This document shows, piece after piece, positions 43,531-52,240 of a stretch of 64,000 bases of DNA. Source of the DNA: Psychrobacillus lasiicapitis (GTDB taxonomy: Bacteria; Bacillota; Bacilli; Bacillales_A; Planococcaceae); assembly GCF_006861795.1 (NCBI RefSeq), contig NZ_VDGH01000007.1:62001-126000 (forward strand), written 5' to 3'. Both the position numbers and the translations under genes were made by a program. The notes below the pieces were generated by a model that ran no database searches, had not been told where the DNA came from, and saw nothing but the letters and a program-made list of their open reading frames with translations. The stretch's first letter is position 1; each line of letters starts with the position of its first letter.

Positions 43531-44070
43531 TTACTTTTTGGCGAGTCGTGGCCATATAAAATATGAAATGGAGATGACAAAGTCAATTCCAAGAATCAGT
43601 CCCCAAAGTTTTAATGTACCCCATAAAACCTCAGACTTTGAGTTGTCATCCATGATGTAAATTAAAATGAGTAGTATGATTCCACCAATGATGTAAGCAA
43701 GTAAATGCTGAAAAGATCCTTTTAATGACTCTCTTGCAAACTCCATTCCTGTTTTCCGTACAGGTTTAGTTCCTTCTTTTTGAACATAGTATCGAAACCG
43801 TATATCTGCCCAGCGAATCATGCTTTTTCCAAACGCAATGGAAGAACCGAGATAAACAGCTGCGATAGCATGTGCTAAAGTTGCAGTTGCCCCGTTATAT
43901 AAATCTATAGATGTGATTGCAAGTAAGATCAAATCGATTACGGGTGTTAATGCAAGAAAAAATAAACCAAGACGTTCTTTTTTTACTATATATCTAGTTA
44001 TGAGGCCTAGTAAAATAACCACCCAAAAGCCAACTTCACAAGCGATTATCGTCCATGCAATAAAATTCAA
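43531..44070 (-). CDS. multi-pass membrane protein (YmcC-like)
   Basis: 179 aa from TTG behind AGAGGTG. Five or six TM helices: residues 3-25, 37-57, 65-80, 118-140 and 148-172, with a charged cytoplasmic loop around IRWADIRFRYYVQKEGTK. From memory it resembles the B. subtilis YmcC group, integral membrane proteins of unknown role. Lies 54 bases downstream of the marR-type gene on the same strand, no terminator between. Confidence 0.65.
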   Translation of the reverse strand: MNFIAWTIIACEVGFWVVILLGLITRYIVKKERLGLFFLALTPVIDLILLAITSIDLYNGATATLAHAIAAVYLGSSIAFGKSMIRWADIRFRYYVQKEGTKPVRKTGMEFARESLKGSFQHLLAYIIGGIILLILIYIMDDNSKSEVLWGTLKLWGLILGIDFVISISYFIWPRLAKK

Positions 44071-44124
44071 AACAACACCTCTTTCAAGAAAATAATCACC
44101 ATTTTATAAAGTTAATCGAATCAG

Positions 44125-44571
44125 TCATCCAACTTCGGGCTCTAGTAAAGAGGTCAATTTTTTAAACATTAAAAAGTCCTCATCTGAAAAGTCATCTAGC
44201 TTAGTTAAAAGCTTCTCATACTCCACCGAGTCCAATTTTTTATGATATTCATACACTATTTTTCCCTTTTCCGATAGTTCAAGGATGACTTCTCGATTAT
44301 CTTTTGGATTTTTATTTTTAATAATCATCCCCTTTTTAGAAAGTTTATCTACCATTTGAGAGATAGCACCTTTTGTTTTTTTCGTGAGTTCTGTAAGTTC
44401 TGTAGAAGTGGTTTGTATTTTGTTCCCGATTAAATTAATTGTATGTGCCTCAACCATGTAAAGTTCATCTTCCGTACCATACTTTCTAGGTACGCTTTCA
44501 TACGAAGCGATTTTCCTAGAAATCTCGTATAGTGATTCCATTAGTTCGCTGAAAACTTCTTCTCTAGTCAT
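44125..44571 (-). CDS. MarR-family transcriptional regulator
   Basis: 148 aa. ATG at 44571 follows GGGAGGAGA; the longer frame runs into the promoter. Winged helix visible: TSTELTELTKKTKGAISQMV (recognition helix) and wing KKGMIIKNKNPKDNREVIL. Divergent from the patB-like operon, with an AACTAA/TTAGTT inverted repeat between, so it probably represses that operon and itself. Ligand unknown. Confidence 0.88.
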   Translation of the reverse strand: MTREEVFSELMESLYEISRKIASYESVPRKYGTEDELYMVEAHTINLIGNKIQTTSTELTELTKKTKGAISQMVDKLSKKGMIIKNKNPKDNREVILELSEKGKIVYEYHKKLDSVEYEKLLTKLDDFSDEDFLMFKKLTSLLEPEVG

Positions 44572-44663
44572 AATTCTCCTCCCAAAGATTTTCGTGATTT
44601 CTTTGTAACATATTATGACTATTGTAACATGAGAGCAATTTGACAAGTAGGTTAGATACTATA

Positions 44664-44684
44664 AACTAAATTATCTGATTAGTT
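44664..44684. promoter_or_regulatory. candidate MarR operator
   Basis: AACTAA and TTAGTT, nine bases apart, in the divergent spacer just upstream of the patB-like promoter. Size fits MarR sites; assignment is by position only. Confidence 0.5.
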
Positions 44685-44695
44685 AAAAAATATAA

Positions 44696-44724
44696 TTGAC
44701 GTTACATTGTTTAGGTGCTAAACT
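44696..44724 (+). promoter_or_regulatory. SigA promoter of patB-like operon
   Basis: TTGACG, 17-base spacer, TAAACT, about 52 bases before the GTG start. Confidence 0.6.
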
Positions 44725-44776
44725 ACTTTTAAGTCATTGACTGTTAGCAATATATGAAGAGAAGGGGGCAGTTTAA

Positions 44777-45997
44777 GTGAGATATAACTTTGATGAAATT
44801 GTAAACAGAAGAGGAACCTACTCTCTTAAATGGGATGGAGGAGAAATGATTAAGGAAATGGGATTGACTGAAAGATACGATGATAACACAATTCCTTTAT
44901 TTACAGCAGACATGGATCTACCGGTACCACAGCCCTTAATAGATGCTTTGCACAAAACGGTTGATCATAAAATATTTGGTTACTCTGTACTTCCAAATAA
45001 GTATTATGAATCGATTCAGCATTGGTTCAAAAAGAGACATGACTGGGAGATAAAAAAGGAAGAAATCGTTTATAGTCCAGGCACAGTTCATGCTTTAAAT
45101 GTGGCTGTAAAAGCTTTTACGAACCCAGGGGATGGTGTTATCATTCAACGTCCAGTGTATCCACCTTTTACTTCAGCGATAGAAGGCAATGGAAGAAAAG
45201 TTGTGAATAATTCGCTTAAAAACGACGAAGAAGGCTATTATTCCATTGATTTTGAGGATTTTGAAGCGAAAGCAAAGGAAGAAAATACGAAACTATTCAT
45301 CTTATGTAACCCTCACAATCCAGTAGGAAGAGTTTTTAATAGAGAAGAGCTTCACAAACTTGCTGTTATATGTGCAGAAAATAATGTGTTGATAATCGCA
45401 GACGAAATTCATGGAGATTTAATGAGACGTGATCAAACATTTATACCAATAGCAAAAGTAGCTGAGGATGTAGGTCATATTATTACCTGTACCGCTATTA
45501 ACAAAACATTTAACGTAGCAGGGCTTCATTGTACTAATGTGATTATTTCAAATCCAGAGCTTCGAAACACATTTAGTGAAGTAATGGGCTTTCAACTTGC
45601 ATCGCCATTTACGATAGCTGCACTTATAGCGGTATATAACGAGGGAGAAGATTGGTTAGAGCAACTGAAAGAGTATATCGATGAGACAATCGAGTGGGTA
45701 GTCAATTTCTTAGCTGAAAAAATGCCGCAAGTAAAAGTGAGAATTCCAGAAGGTACGTATGTTATGTGGCTGGACTTTAGTGCTTATGGACTTTCACCGA
45801 AAGAAGTACATGACCGAATTTACAATAGGGCTAATGTAATTCTAGAGGATGGAAGTATGTTCGGAGAAGAAGGTTTATCCTATCAAAGAATTTGTCTTCC
45901 GTCGCCAAGGTCTGTTATAAAAGAAGCATTTGAAAGAATTGCAAAGGAATTTGAGGATGTTCATGTAGATATAAGAGTGAAAAGTGTAATCTCTTAA
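44777..45997 (+). CDS. PatB/MalY-type C-S lyase or aminotransferase
   Basis: 406 aa fold-type I PLP enzyme of the MalY/PatB subgroup (cystathionine beta-lyase activity in characterised members). MRYNFDEIVNRRGTYSLKWD start, TADMDLPVPQPLI, LCNPHNPVGRVF, ADEIHGDL and the PLP lysine in AINKTFNVAGLHC. GTG start behind AAGGGGG. First gene of an operon with an amino-acid permease and an AhpD-like protein, so uptake and cleavage of a sulfur or related amino acid is plausible; MarR control expected. Confidence 0.85.
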   Translation: MRYNFDEIVNRRGTYSLKWDGGEMIKEMGLTERYDDNTIPLFTADMDLPVPQPLIDALHKTVDHKIFGYSVLPNKYYESIQHWFKKRHDWEIKKEEIVYSPGTVHALNVAVKAFTNPGDGVIIQRPVYPPFTSAIEGNGRKVVNNSLKNDEEGYYSIDFEDFEAKAKEENTKLFILCNPHNPVGRVFNREELHKLAVICAENNVLIIADEIHGDLMRRDQTFIPIAKVAEDVGHIITCTAINKTFNVAGLHCTNVIISNPELRNTFSEVMGFQLASPFTIAALIAVYNEGEDWLEQLKEYIDETIEWVVNFLAEKMPQVKVRIPEGTYVMWLDFSAYGLSPKEVHDRIYNRANVILEDGSMFGEEGLSYQRICLPSPRSVIKEAFERIAKEFEDVHVDIRVKSVIS

Positions 45998-46047
45998 AAT
46001 ACAAAGTTAAAACTATAAAATGCAGCTTTCACAAAGGGGTGTAATAA

Positions 46048-47487
46048 ATGGCGAATCAAGAGGCAAATTTAAAGAAGGTACTAGGTCTAGGAGATGTAAT
46101 GAGTATCGGTGCAGGACAAATTATCGGTGCTGGAGTTATGGCGTTAACGGGTATTGCAATAGGAATGACAGGTAGCGGAGTAACTTTAGCATTTGTTATT
46201 TCTTCCGTGTTTACATTATTTATGGTACTACCAATAGCTGTTATGGGGTCAGCTATTCCAACAACAGGGGGATTATATAGATATACTAGTAGACTTTTAT
46301 CTCCTAAAATAGGATTCTTTTGGCTAACGTTATTTATACTTGCGCAACTTACACTAGCGATGTATTCCATATCATTTGCAGAATACGTGCAAGGCTTGGT
46401 TCCGTCTGCCCCACTTAAGTTGGTAGCGTTTACACTTCTAACTGTGTTTTTTATAGCGAATCTGGTTGGGGTAAAATTTGCAGCACTTGTCGAGAAGTTT
46501 ATGGTAATTATTTTGCTTGTAGCATTAATAGTTTTTGTTGTATGGGGTATGCCAGAGGTAAATTATGCTGTTTTCAATACGGGAGAAATGTTTCCGAGTG
46601 GATTCGTAGGATTCTTTATGGCAGTAGGGTTGCTTTCATTTGCTACAGGCGGTGCACAAGTTGTAGCGGAGCTTGGTGGTGAAATGAAGAACCCAGGAAG
46701 AGATATACCATTAACCATTATAGTAACTACATTGGCTATAGGGTTGTTATACGCATTTATGGCTACTATTGCAGTAGGTGTATTACCAATTGTTGATGTC
46801 GCTAATATGCCTTTAACAGATGTTGCAAGAACAATACTCCCAGGGCCACTATTCATTTTCTTTATGGTTGGTGGGGCTATGTTTGCACTAGCAACGACTT
46901 TAAATGCGACGCTTTCATGGGTTACAAAAGGGATAATGATCGCATGTGAGGATGGATGGTTACCAAAATCACTAGGAAAAGTGAATAAAAGATTTGGGAC
47001 ACCACACTGGTTGTTAACTCTATTTTATATTATTGGTGTTATACCAATAGTTACTGGGTTATCCCTTGGATTAATATCCGCATTAGGTACAGGGGTTTTT
47101 CTACTCTCCAATATCATTCCTGTATTTGCGGCAACCAAATTGCCGAAGAAATATCCAGAACTTTATAAAAGAGCACCATTTAAATTATCGCCTCTGGTTT
47201 TAAATACAATTGTATATATCGGAGTAGCTTTGTTATTATTCCAAGGATATTTATTAATGTCTTCCCTATTTTACAAAATTATTATTGGGGCGGTCGTTTA
47301 TATGGCTGTTGCAGCGACTTATGTAATTATTGTTGGAAATAATTCGAAGTATGGACTTAATAAACCACTTCATTTTGAAAACGAACCGGACAGTAATTTT
47401 GGTAATGATCCGAGTATTAAGCTAGAGACAGCTGCAACTTTAGGAGAAGCTATTCCAGTAGCAAAGCCTAGTACACAACTGGATTAA
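46048..47487 (+). CDS. APC-family amino acid permease
   Basis: 479 aa, twelve TM helices. N-terminal substrate loop GLGDVMSIGAGQIIGAGVMA and GGLYRYTSRLLSP are typical of amino acid/polyamine/organocation permeases. TM6 segment FATGGAQVVAELGGEMKNPG. Cytoplasmic hydrophilic tail of about 50 residues. 50 bases after the PatB-like gene, AAAGGGGTG ribosome site. Probably brings in the PatB-like enzyme's substrate (inference). Confidence 0.9.
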   Translation: MANQEANLKKVLGLGDVMSIGAGQIIGAGVMALTGIAIGMTGSGVTLAFVISSVFTLFMVLPIAVMGSAIPTTGGLYRYTSRLLSPKIGFFWLTLFILAQLTLAMYSISFAEYVQGLVPSAPLKLVAFTLLTVFFIANLVGVKFAALVEKFMVIILLVALIVFVVWGMPEVNYAVFNTGEMFPSGFVGFFMAVGLLSFATGGAQVVAELGGEMKNPGRDIPLTIIVTTLAIGLLYAFMATIAVGVLPIVDVANMPLTDVARTILPGPLFIFFMVGGAMFALATTLNATLSWVTKGIMIACEDGWLPKSLGKVNKRFGTPHWLLTLFYIIGVIPIVTGLSLGLISALGTGVFLLSNIIPVFAATKLPKKYPELYKRAPFKLSPLVLNTIVYIGVALLLFQGYLLMSSLFYKIIIGAVVYMAVAATYVIIVGNNSKYGLNKPLHFENEPDSNFGNDPSIKLETAATLGEAIPVAKPSTQLD

Positions 47488-47528
47488 TAATGTATGATTT
47501 GAAAATCTAAAAAAATGGAGGCTATAAA

Positions 47529-48185
47529 ATGCCAATGGATAGTTTATATGTAAAATCTAATGCTAAACGATTAACGGAATTAGGAAAGCTCGCTCCAGAA
47601 ACATTTAAAGCATTTGTAGCATTCGACCAATTAGCTTTAGCAGATGGACTTATTCCAAAAAGAACGAAGGAATTAATTGCTATAGCAGTTGCACATGTGA
47701 CCGGCTGCCCTTATTGTATTGAAGCCCACGTAACTGCAGCAAAAAAATTAGAAGCATCCAAAGAAGAGATACTAGAAGCGGTGATGGTTGCTACTGCTTT
47801 AAAAGCTGGTTCCGCCCTTGCTCATGGATTAAATGGGCTAAATGCGTTTGACGGTACAGACGATGATGAACTATACAAAAGATCGAATATGGCAAGATTT
47901 AAAGAATTGGGGGGAGCCAATCCTGACGCCTTCAAGGCATTCAATAAATTTGATATGGAAGCGATGAAACCAGGATTAATAAGTCAAAAAGATAAAGAAC
48001 TAATGGCGATTGCCGTTGCGCATGTAACGGGTTGTGCGTACTGCATTGAAGCGCATACGCAAAAGGCAAAACAATTAGGTATTTCTCTAGAAGAAATCAC
48101 TGAATCTATTTTTGTAGCTACAGCTTTAAAGGCAGGCTCGGCCTTGGCTCATAGTGTAAATGCTCTAAATGCATATGAAGGGTAA
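47529..48185 (+). CDS. two-domain AhpD-like (carboxymuconolactone decarboxylase) protein
   Basis: 218 aa made of two homologous CMD/AhpD units (residues about 3-105 and 112-215). Each keeps the redox motif Glu...CxxCxxxH: TGCPYCIEAH and TGCAYCIEAH, followed by ATALKAGSALAH in both. Usual family members have one unit of about 110 aa, so this is an internal duplication and fusion. AhpD-type proteins act as thiol peroxidases or disulfide reductases. Third gene of the MarR-linked operon; a link to thiol by-products of the C-S lyase is a guess. Confidence 0.88.
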   Translation: MPMDSLYVKSNAKRLTELGKLAPETFKAFVAFDQLALADGLIPKRTKELIAIAVAHVTGCPYCIEAHVTAAKKLEASKEEILEAVMVATALKAGSALAHGLNGLNAFDGTDDDELYKRSNMARFKELGGANPDAFKAFNKFDMEAMKPGLISQKDKELMAIAVAHVTGCAYCIEAHTQKAKQLGISLEEITESIFVATALKAGSALAHSVNALNAYEG

Positions 48186-48292
48186 AAATGAAGAAGAATA
48201 TTGCTATTCGTCTGGAAAAAGCTCAGTCCTTCTGTGTTAATTGGAATAATTCATTATTATGGGAAATCAAAATTTTCTTTGTTATTTAGAAG

Positions 48293-48321
48293 TTGACTAT
48301 TTAAAACTTTTTGCATATACT
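48293..48321 (+). promoter_or_regulatory. SigA promoter of threonyl T-box/thrS
   Basis: TTGACT, 17-base spacer, TATACT; both hexamers are one base off consensus. Start near 48328, immediately before the first T-box leader. Confidence 0.8.
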
Positions 48322-48327
48322 AAACAA

Positions 48328-48597
48328 CAAAATAAATTATGAAGTGTTAATAAGCGAAGAAAAGGACATGAATCATTTTCATTTCTTATTAGAGAATAGG
48401 GTCTACGGCTGAGAGCCCTTAAGAAAAACAAGTGATTTACCACCTTGGAGCTATTGTGGGGAAAGCAAACTGTGCGATTATCCACAATCGGGAGAACCGT
48501 TATCTTGTATGAGCGCAATACAATTCTTTGTGTTGCAAAATTAGGGTGGAACCACGACCACACTCGTCCCTTTACCGGGGATGGGTGTGGTTTTTTT
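48328..48597 (+). promoter_or_regulatory. T-box riboswitch 1 (threonine)
   Basis: Stem I region from about 48350 (AAAAGGACATGAATC). A probable ACC specifier lies in GATTTACCACCTTGG near 48440. The T-box core AGGGTGGAACCACG is at 48543-48556. Terminator stem starts CCACAC (48558), ends GTGTGG (48590) and is followed by seven T. Uncharged tRNA-Thr would stabilise the antiterminator. Confidence 0.92.
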
Positions 48598-48600
48598 GTA

Positions 48601-48988
48601 TTTAAAATTAAATAATTTAGCTGAGAAAAGGACATGAATCATTATCATCTCATTCAGCAATACATTGAATAAGATGATAGCCTCCGGCGGTTGTCACAGA
48701 TTTTGTAAGGAATACATCGAGTAAGCTCGATGCAAAACCTGGACGTAAATACGCCAAGGCTAATTTGATTTTTCTTATTAGAGAACAGGGTCATAGGCTG
48801 GAAGCCCTTAAAGAAAAACGAATGATTTACCACCTTGGAGCTATTGTGGGGAAAGCAACTTTGCAATTATCCACAATCGGGAGAACCGTTATCTTTTTAT
48901 GAGCGTAATGCAATTTTTTGTGCTACAAAATTAGGGTGGAACCACGACCACACTCGTCCCTTTCCAGGGATGGGTGTGGTCTTTTTTT
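48601..48988 (+). promoter_or_regulatory. T-box riboswitch 2 (threonine), interrupted in Stem I
   Basis: Near-copy of leader 1: same GAGAAAAGGACATGAATCAT opening, GATTTACCACCTTGG near 48830, core AGGGTGGAACCACG at 48933-48946, terminator CCACAC to GTGTGG (48948-48979) and T-run. Unlike leader 1, about 122 extra bases lie inside Stem I. Confidence 0.9.
48649..48771. repeat. foldback repeat inserted in T-box 2 Stem I
   Basis: Extra sequence absent from T-box 1, between GAATCATTATCAT and TTCTTATTAGAG. It folds as an imperfect hairpin at 48679-48761: AGCCTCCGGCG with CGCCAAGGCT, CAGATTTTGT with GCAAAACCTG, tip CATCGAG-TAAG-CTCGATG. A second small foldback ATCATCT/AGATGAT spans its left edge. Confidence 0.7.
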
Positions 48989-49018
48989 ATTTCATTTTTA
49001 AAATTAGGAGGAATTTAC

Positions 49019-50212
49019 ATGTCAATTAAAGCTGAAGAAAGAGTAAGTCATCAAAAGCTAGGACAACAATTGGAGCTATTTATGTCCATTGAAGAAGCAC
49101 CTGGTATGCCGTTTTATTTACCAAAGGGGATGGTATTACGAAACGAACTGGAGAATCTTTGGAAAGTTAAGCATCAAAGATCGGGTTACCAGGAGATTAA
49201 AACACCAATCATGATGAAGCAAGAGCTTTGGGAGCAGTCAGGCCACTGGGATCATTATCATGAAAATATGTATTTTGCTAATGTGGATGAACAAAAGTAT
49301 GCGATTAAACCGATGAGTTGTCCGGGGGCAGTTCTTATCTTCAACAGCAAAAAAAGAAGTTACAGAGAGCTTCCAATCCGTTATGCAGAGCTCGGATTAG
49401 TACATCGTCATGAATTATCCGGTTCGTTAAATGGACTCTTACGAGTTCGAGCATTTACACAAGATGATGCACATTTGTTCGTTCGTGAGGATCAAATAGA
49501 AAAGGAAATCGATAAAGTGCTTGATTTAGTGGATGAGTTCTATTCTGAGTTTGGTTTTAGCTATAAAATCGAATTATCTACACGCCCAGAAGATTTTATG
49601 GGTTCTGTGGAAGCTTGGGATCAAGCAGAACATGCGCTTGAAGCTGTGCTAAAGCAAAAACAAGTAGCATATCAAGTAAATGAAGGAGACGGGGCATTCT
49701 ACGGACCGAAAATCGATTTTCATATTTTAGATTCCCTTGGCCGTAGCTGGCAATGTGGAACAGTACAACTTGATTTTCAAATGCCAGAAAAATTTGATTG
49801 CAAGTATATCGATGAAGACAATCAGCTAAGACAACCAATAATGATTCACCGTGCAATTTATGGCTCTATCGAACGTTTCATGGCAATTCTCTTAGAGCAT
49901 TTTCAAGGAAGCTTTCCACTTTGGTTAGCACCTGTTCAAGTGAAGATTTTACCAATAGCAGACGCTCATGTTTCATATGCAGAAGATGTGAAGAAGCAAC
50001 TTGAAAAAGAAGGTTACCGCGTGGAAGTCGATGATCGTGTGGAAAAAATAGGACTAAAAATACGAGAAGCAGCCTTACAAAAGCATCCGTATATGCTTAT
50101 TGTGGGTGATCAAGAAATAGAGCGTGACAAGCTCTCTGTGAGAAAGCACAAAGTTGGAGTTATTGGTGAAATGAGCATGGATGAATTGCTGGAGCAATTA
50201 AAAAGCGAATGA
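49019..50212 (+). CDS. thrS: threonyl-tRNA synthetase lacking TGS and editing domains
   Basis: 397 aa, against about 640 for a standard bacterial enzyme. The protein begins with the catalytic core. Motif 1 region FYLPKGMVLRNELE, zinc ligands Cys101 (MSCPGA), His152 (TQDDAHLF) and His277 (MIHRAIYGS), motif 2 HRHELSGSLNGLLRVR and motif 3 GSIERFMAIL. The C-terminal anticodon-binding domain (about 300-397) is complete. Residues of the N1 (TGS) and N2 (Ser-tRNA editing) domains are absent and no upstream frame encodes them. ATG behind AGGAGG. Induced through two T-boxes when tRNA-Thr is uncharged. Confidence 0.93.
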   Translation: MSIKAEERVSHQKLGQQLELFMSIEEAPGMPFYLPKGMVLRNELENLWKVKHQRSGYQEIKTPIMMKQELWEQSGHWDHYHENMYFANVDEQKYAIKPMSCPGAVLIFNSKKRSYRELPIRYAELGLVHRHELSGSLNGLLRVRAFTQDDAHLFVREDQIEKEIDKVLDLVDEFYSEFGFSYKIELSTRPEDFMGSVEAWDQAEHALEAVLKQKQVAYQVNEGDGAFYGPKIDFHILDSLGRSWQCGTVQLDFQMPEKFDCKYIDEDNQLRQPIMIHRAIYGSIERFMAILLEHFQGSFPLWLAPVQVKILPIADAHVSYAEDVKKQLEKEGYRVEVDDRVEKIGLKIREAALQKHPYMLIVGDQEIERDKLSVRKHKVGVIGEMSMDELLEQLKSE

Positions 50213-50228
50213 TCACTGCATGACAAAC

Positions 50229-50281
50229 CCCTCCTATAAAGGATTTTCGACTAATCTTCACGAATAAATCTTGTAGGAGGG
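50229..50281 (+). promoter_or_regulatory. potential ribosome-site-sequestering hairpin
   Basis: CCCTCCTA at 50229-50236 is exactly complementary to TAGGAGGG at 50274-50281, the ribosome site of the acetyltransferase gene. Folding would hide the site. It could also be a weak thrS terminator. Confidence 0.4.
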
Positions 50282-50287
50282 AATTCT

Positions 50288-50851
50288 ATGAAAACTTTAA
50301 ATGATTTTCCGTATTTAGAAACAGAACGTTTTCTATTGCGAGCAATAGAAGTGAAGGACGCCGAGGAAGTATTCCATTATTTTTCGCTAGATGAAGTGAC
50401 AAAGTATTATGATTTGGACACGTTTACAAGTAGGAATGAAGCCATTCAATTAATTGAAAACTGGCAAAAACGATTTGCAAATAACGAGGGTATTCGATGG
50501 GGAATTGCGACGAAGGATACCAATAAAATAATCGGCAGCTGTGGTTATCATAATTGGGAGAAAGAGCATTTCAAAGCGGAAGTGGGATTTGAAGTGACAC
50601 CAGAGTACTGGCAGAAAGGAGTCATGACGGAAGTATTAAAGCATGTATTGAAATACGGCTTTGAGAGAATGGGACTCTTCCGAATTGAAGCCCTTTATGA
50701 CCCTGAAAATACAGCTTCTAAAAAGACGTTAGAAAAAGCTGGATTCACATACGAAGGTATACTGCGAAAATCATCCTTTGAAAAAGGACAGTTTTGTGAC
50801 GCAGCTATTTGTTCTATATTAAAGAACGAGTATATGGATAAGGAGCTATGA
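50288..50851 (+). CDS. GNAT acetyltransferase (RimJ/RimL type)
   Basis: 187 aa. Starts FPYLETERFLLRAIEVKDAE, a RimJ/RimL-type N-terminus; acetyl-CoA loop region GFEVTPEYWQKGVMTEVL and the conserved NTASKKTLEKAGFTYEG near residue 148. Acetylates an amino group, target unknown. ATG seven bases after GGAGGG. The stop overlaps the next start (ATGA). Confidence 0.88.
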   Translation: MKTLNDFPYLETERFLLRAIEVKDAEEVFHYFSLDEVTKYYDLDTFTSRNEAIQLIENWQKRFANNEGIRWGIATKDTNKIIGSCGYHNWEKEHFKAEVGFEVTPEYWQKGVMTEVLKHVLKYGFERMGLFRIEALYDPENTASKKTLEKAGFTYEGILRKSSFEKGQFCDAAICSILKNEYMDKEL

Positions 50852-51666
50852 TTGTGAGTAATCAAATGCCGATGTATGTTCAAAGCTTTACGCAGAACTA
50901 TGTAGAGCTGCTAAATAAGCACTTACCTTCGGATTTAATAGAAGGCGTATACATATACGGATCGATTGCTCTCGGGGCATTCGATGAAGTGAAGAGCGAT
51001 ATAGATTTTATTGTTTTATTAAGTAGTGCAGTAAATGAACAAGAACTCTCGATCCTACAAGATATCCATGTACAGATGAACAAACACGCATTTGGAAAAA
51101 GAATGGATGGGTTATACATTCAGGCTAGTATGATAGGCAAAACAAATGAAGAATTACCTGCGTATCCTTATTGTACGGATGGAATTGTAGAAGTAGGTTA
51201 TTGGGACGTTAATCATATTACTTGGTGGATTTTAAAAAAACATGGTATTACATTGCAAGGCATACCAATTGGAGAATTGAACATTCCTACAAAATGGGAC
51301 GATGTATTAGAAACAATGGAATACAATATAAACCAATATTGGTTCAGTAAATCAAAAAAGACCTATTTATTTTTATCTGACAGTATGGTGGAATTTGCAA
51401 CTTGTACGATTAGTAGAATAGTTTGTTCGCTTGAACTAAGAGCTATTTTATCGAAGGACGAGGCAGTTAGGTTATGTGTAGACATGCTACCAAAAAGATG
51501 GCATCTCCTTTTAAAAGAAGGTTTTCGTATTCGAAAAAAGGCTAATACAAAATCATTGTACAAAAGCAAACTAAAAAGAGCTAGAGATTGTAGAGATTTC
51601 ATTTTATATACACATCAATTATGCAATGAAAATTTTTTTATAAGAGGAGTAAGTAATGGAAATTAA
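50848..51666 (+). CDS. nucleotidyltransferase, aminoglycoside adenylyltransferase-like (DUF4111)
   Basis: 272 aa. Nucleotidyltransferase core YGSIALGAFDEVKSDIDF with the GS and DxD metal residues near 35-52, followed by a helical C-terminal domain with KRWHLLLKEG as in ANT(3'')/ANT(9) enzymes. These modify streptomycin or spectinomycin with AMP. Sequence is divergent, so resistance is not assured. Start may be this ATG (ATGA overlap) or the GTG six bases on, which is better spaced from AAGGAG. Confidence 0.78.
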   Translation: MIVSNQMPMYVQSFTQNYVELLNKHLPSDLIEGVYIYGSIALGAFDEVKSDIDFIVLLSSAVNEQELSILQDIHVQMNKHAFGKRMDGLYIQASMIGKTNEELPAYPYCTDGIVEVGYWDVNHITWWILKKHGITLQGIPIGELNIPTKWDDVLETMEYNINQYWFSKSKKTYLFLSDSMVEFATCTISRIVCSLELRAILSKDEAVRLCVDMLPKRWHLLLKEGFRIRKKANTKSLYKSKLKRARDCRDFILYTHQLCNENFFIRGVSNGN

Positions 51667-52159
51667 ACTATTAACACCAACCGATGCAAGTGCATACTGG
51701 AAATTGAGATTAGAAGCATTACAGCAAAACCCGGAAGCATTTGCAACAAGTTACGAGGAAGCGATACAAAGAGCGAATCCAATTGAACAAGTAGAAAAAA
51801 ATCTACAAACAGAAGGCAACTATACTTTCGGGGCATTCCAGCAAGACAAGCTAGTTGGGATGGTTACACTGTCTCAAGAAGGCTATCTTAAAATGAAACA
51901 CCGAGCAAATATTTTCGCGATGTATGTGAGCCCACAAGCTCGTGGATTAGGAGCAGGAAAAGCGTTGCTTATAGAAGCAATTGATAAAGCTAAATCCATA
52001 AAAGAAATCGAAAAGATAAATTTGTCTGTCGTATCAACAAATGAGAAAGCAAAGAAGCTATATAGCCAATTAGAATTTAAAGTTTTTGGGGTAGAGGAAA
52101 AAGCATTGAAAGTTGCCGATACATATTACGATGAAGATCATATGGTACTTAGTTTGTAG
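51656..52159 (+). CDS. GNAT acetyltransferase
   Basis: 167 aa. MEIKLLTPTDASAYWKLRLEAL start, acetyl-CoA binding motif MYVSPQARGLGAGKALL (near 87-103) and the late NLSVVSTNEKAKKLYSQLEF. Stand-alone GNAT enzyme of unknown substrate. ATG behind AGAGGAG, overlapping the end of the nucleotidyltransferase gene by 11 bases, so probably co-expressed. Confidence 0.88.
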   Translation: MEIKLLTPTDASAYWKLRLEALQQNPEAFATSYEEAIQRANPIEQVEKNLQTEGNYTFGAFQQDKLVGMVTLSQEGYLKMKHRANIFAMYVSPQARGLGAGKALLIEAIDKAKSIKEIEKINLSVVSTNEKAKKLYSQLEFKVFGVEEKALKVADTYYDEDHMVLSL

Positions 52160-52240
52160 TAGAAGGGTTTACATGAAAAGTGTCGAAGTAGTTATTGAAT
52201 TATACAAAGGAGGTAGAAGGTTATAGAAGCAGAAAAGTTA

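Noticed and set aside
48297-48866. Minus-strand frames across the T-box leaders
   Set aside because: Antisense to structured RNA; their similarity to each other reflects the duplicated leader.
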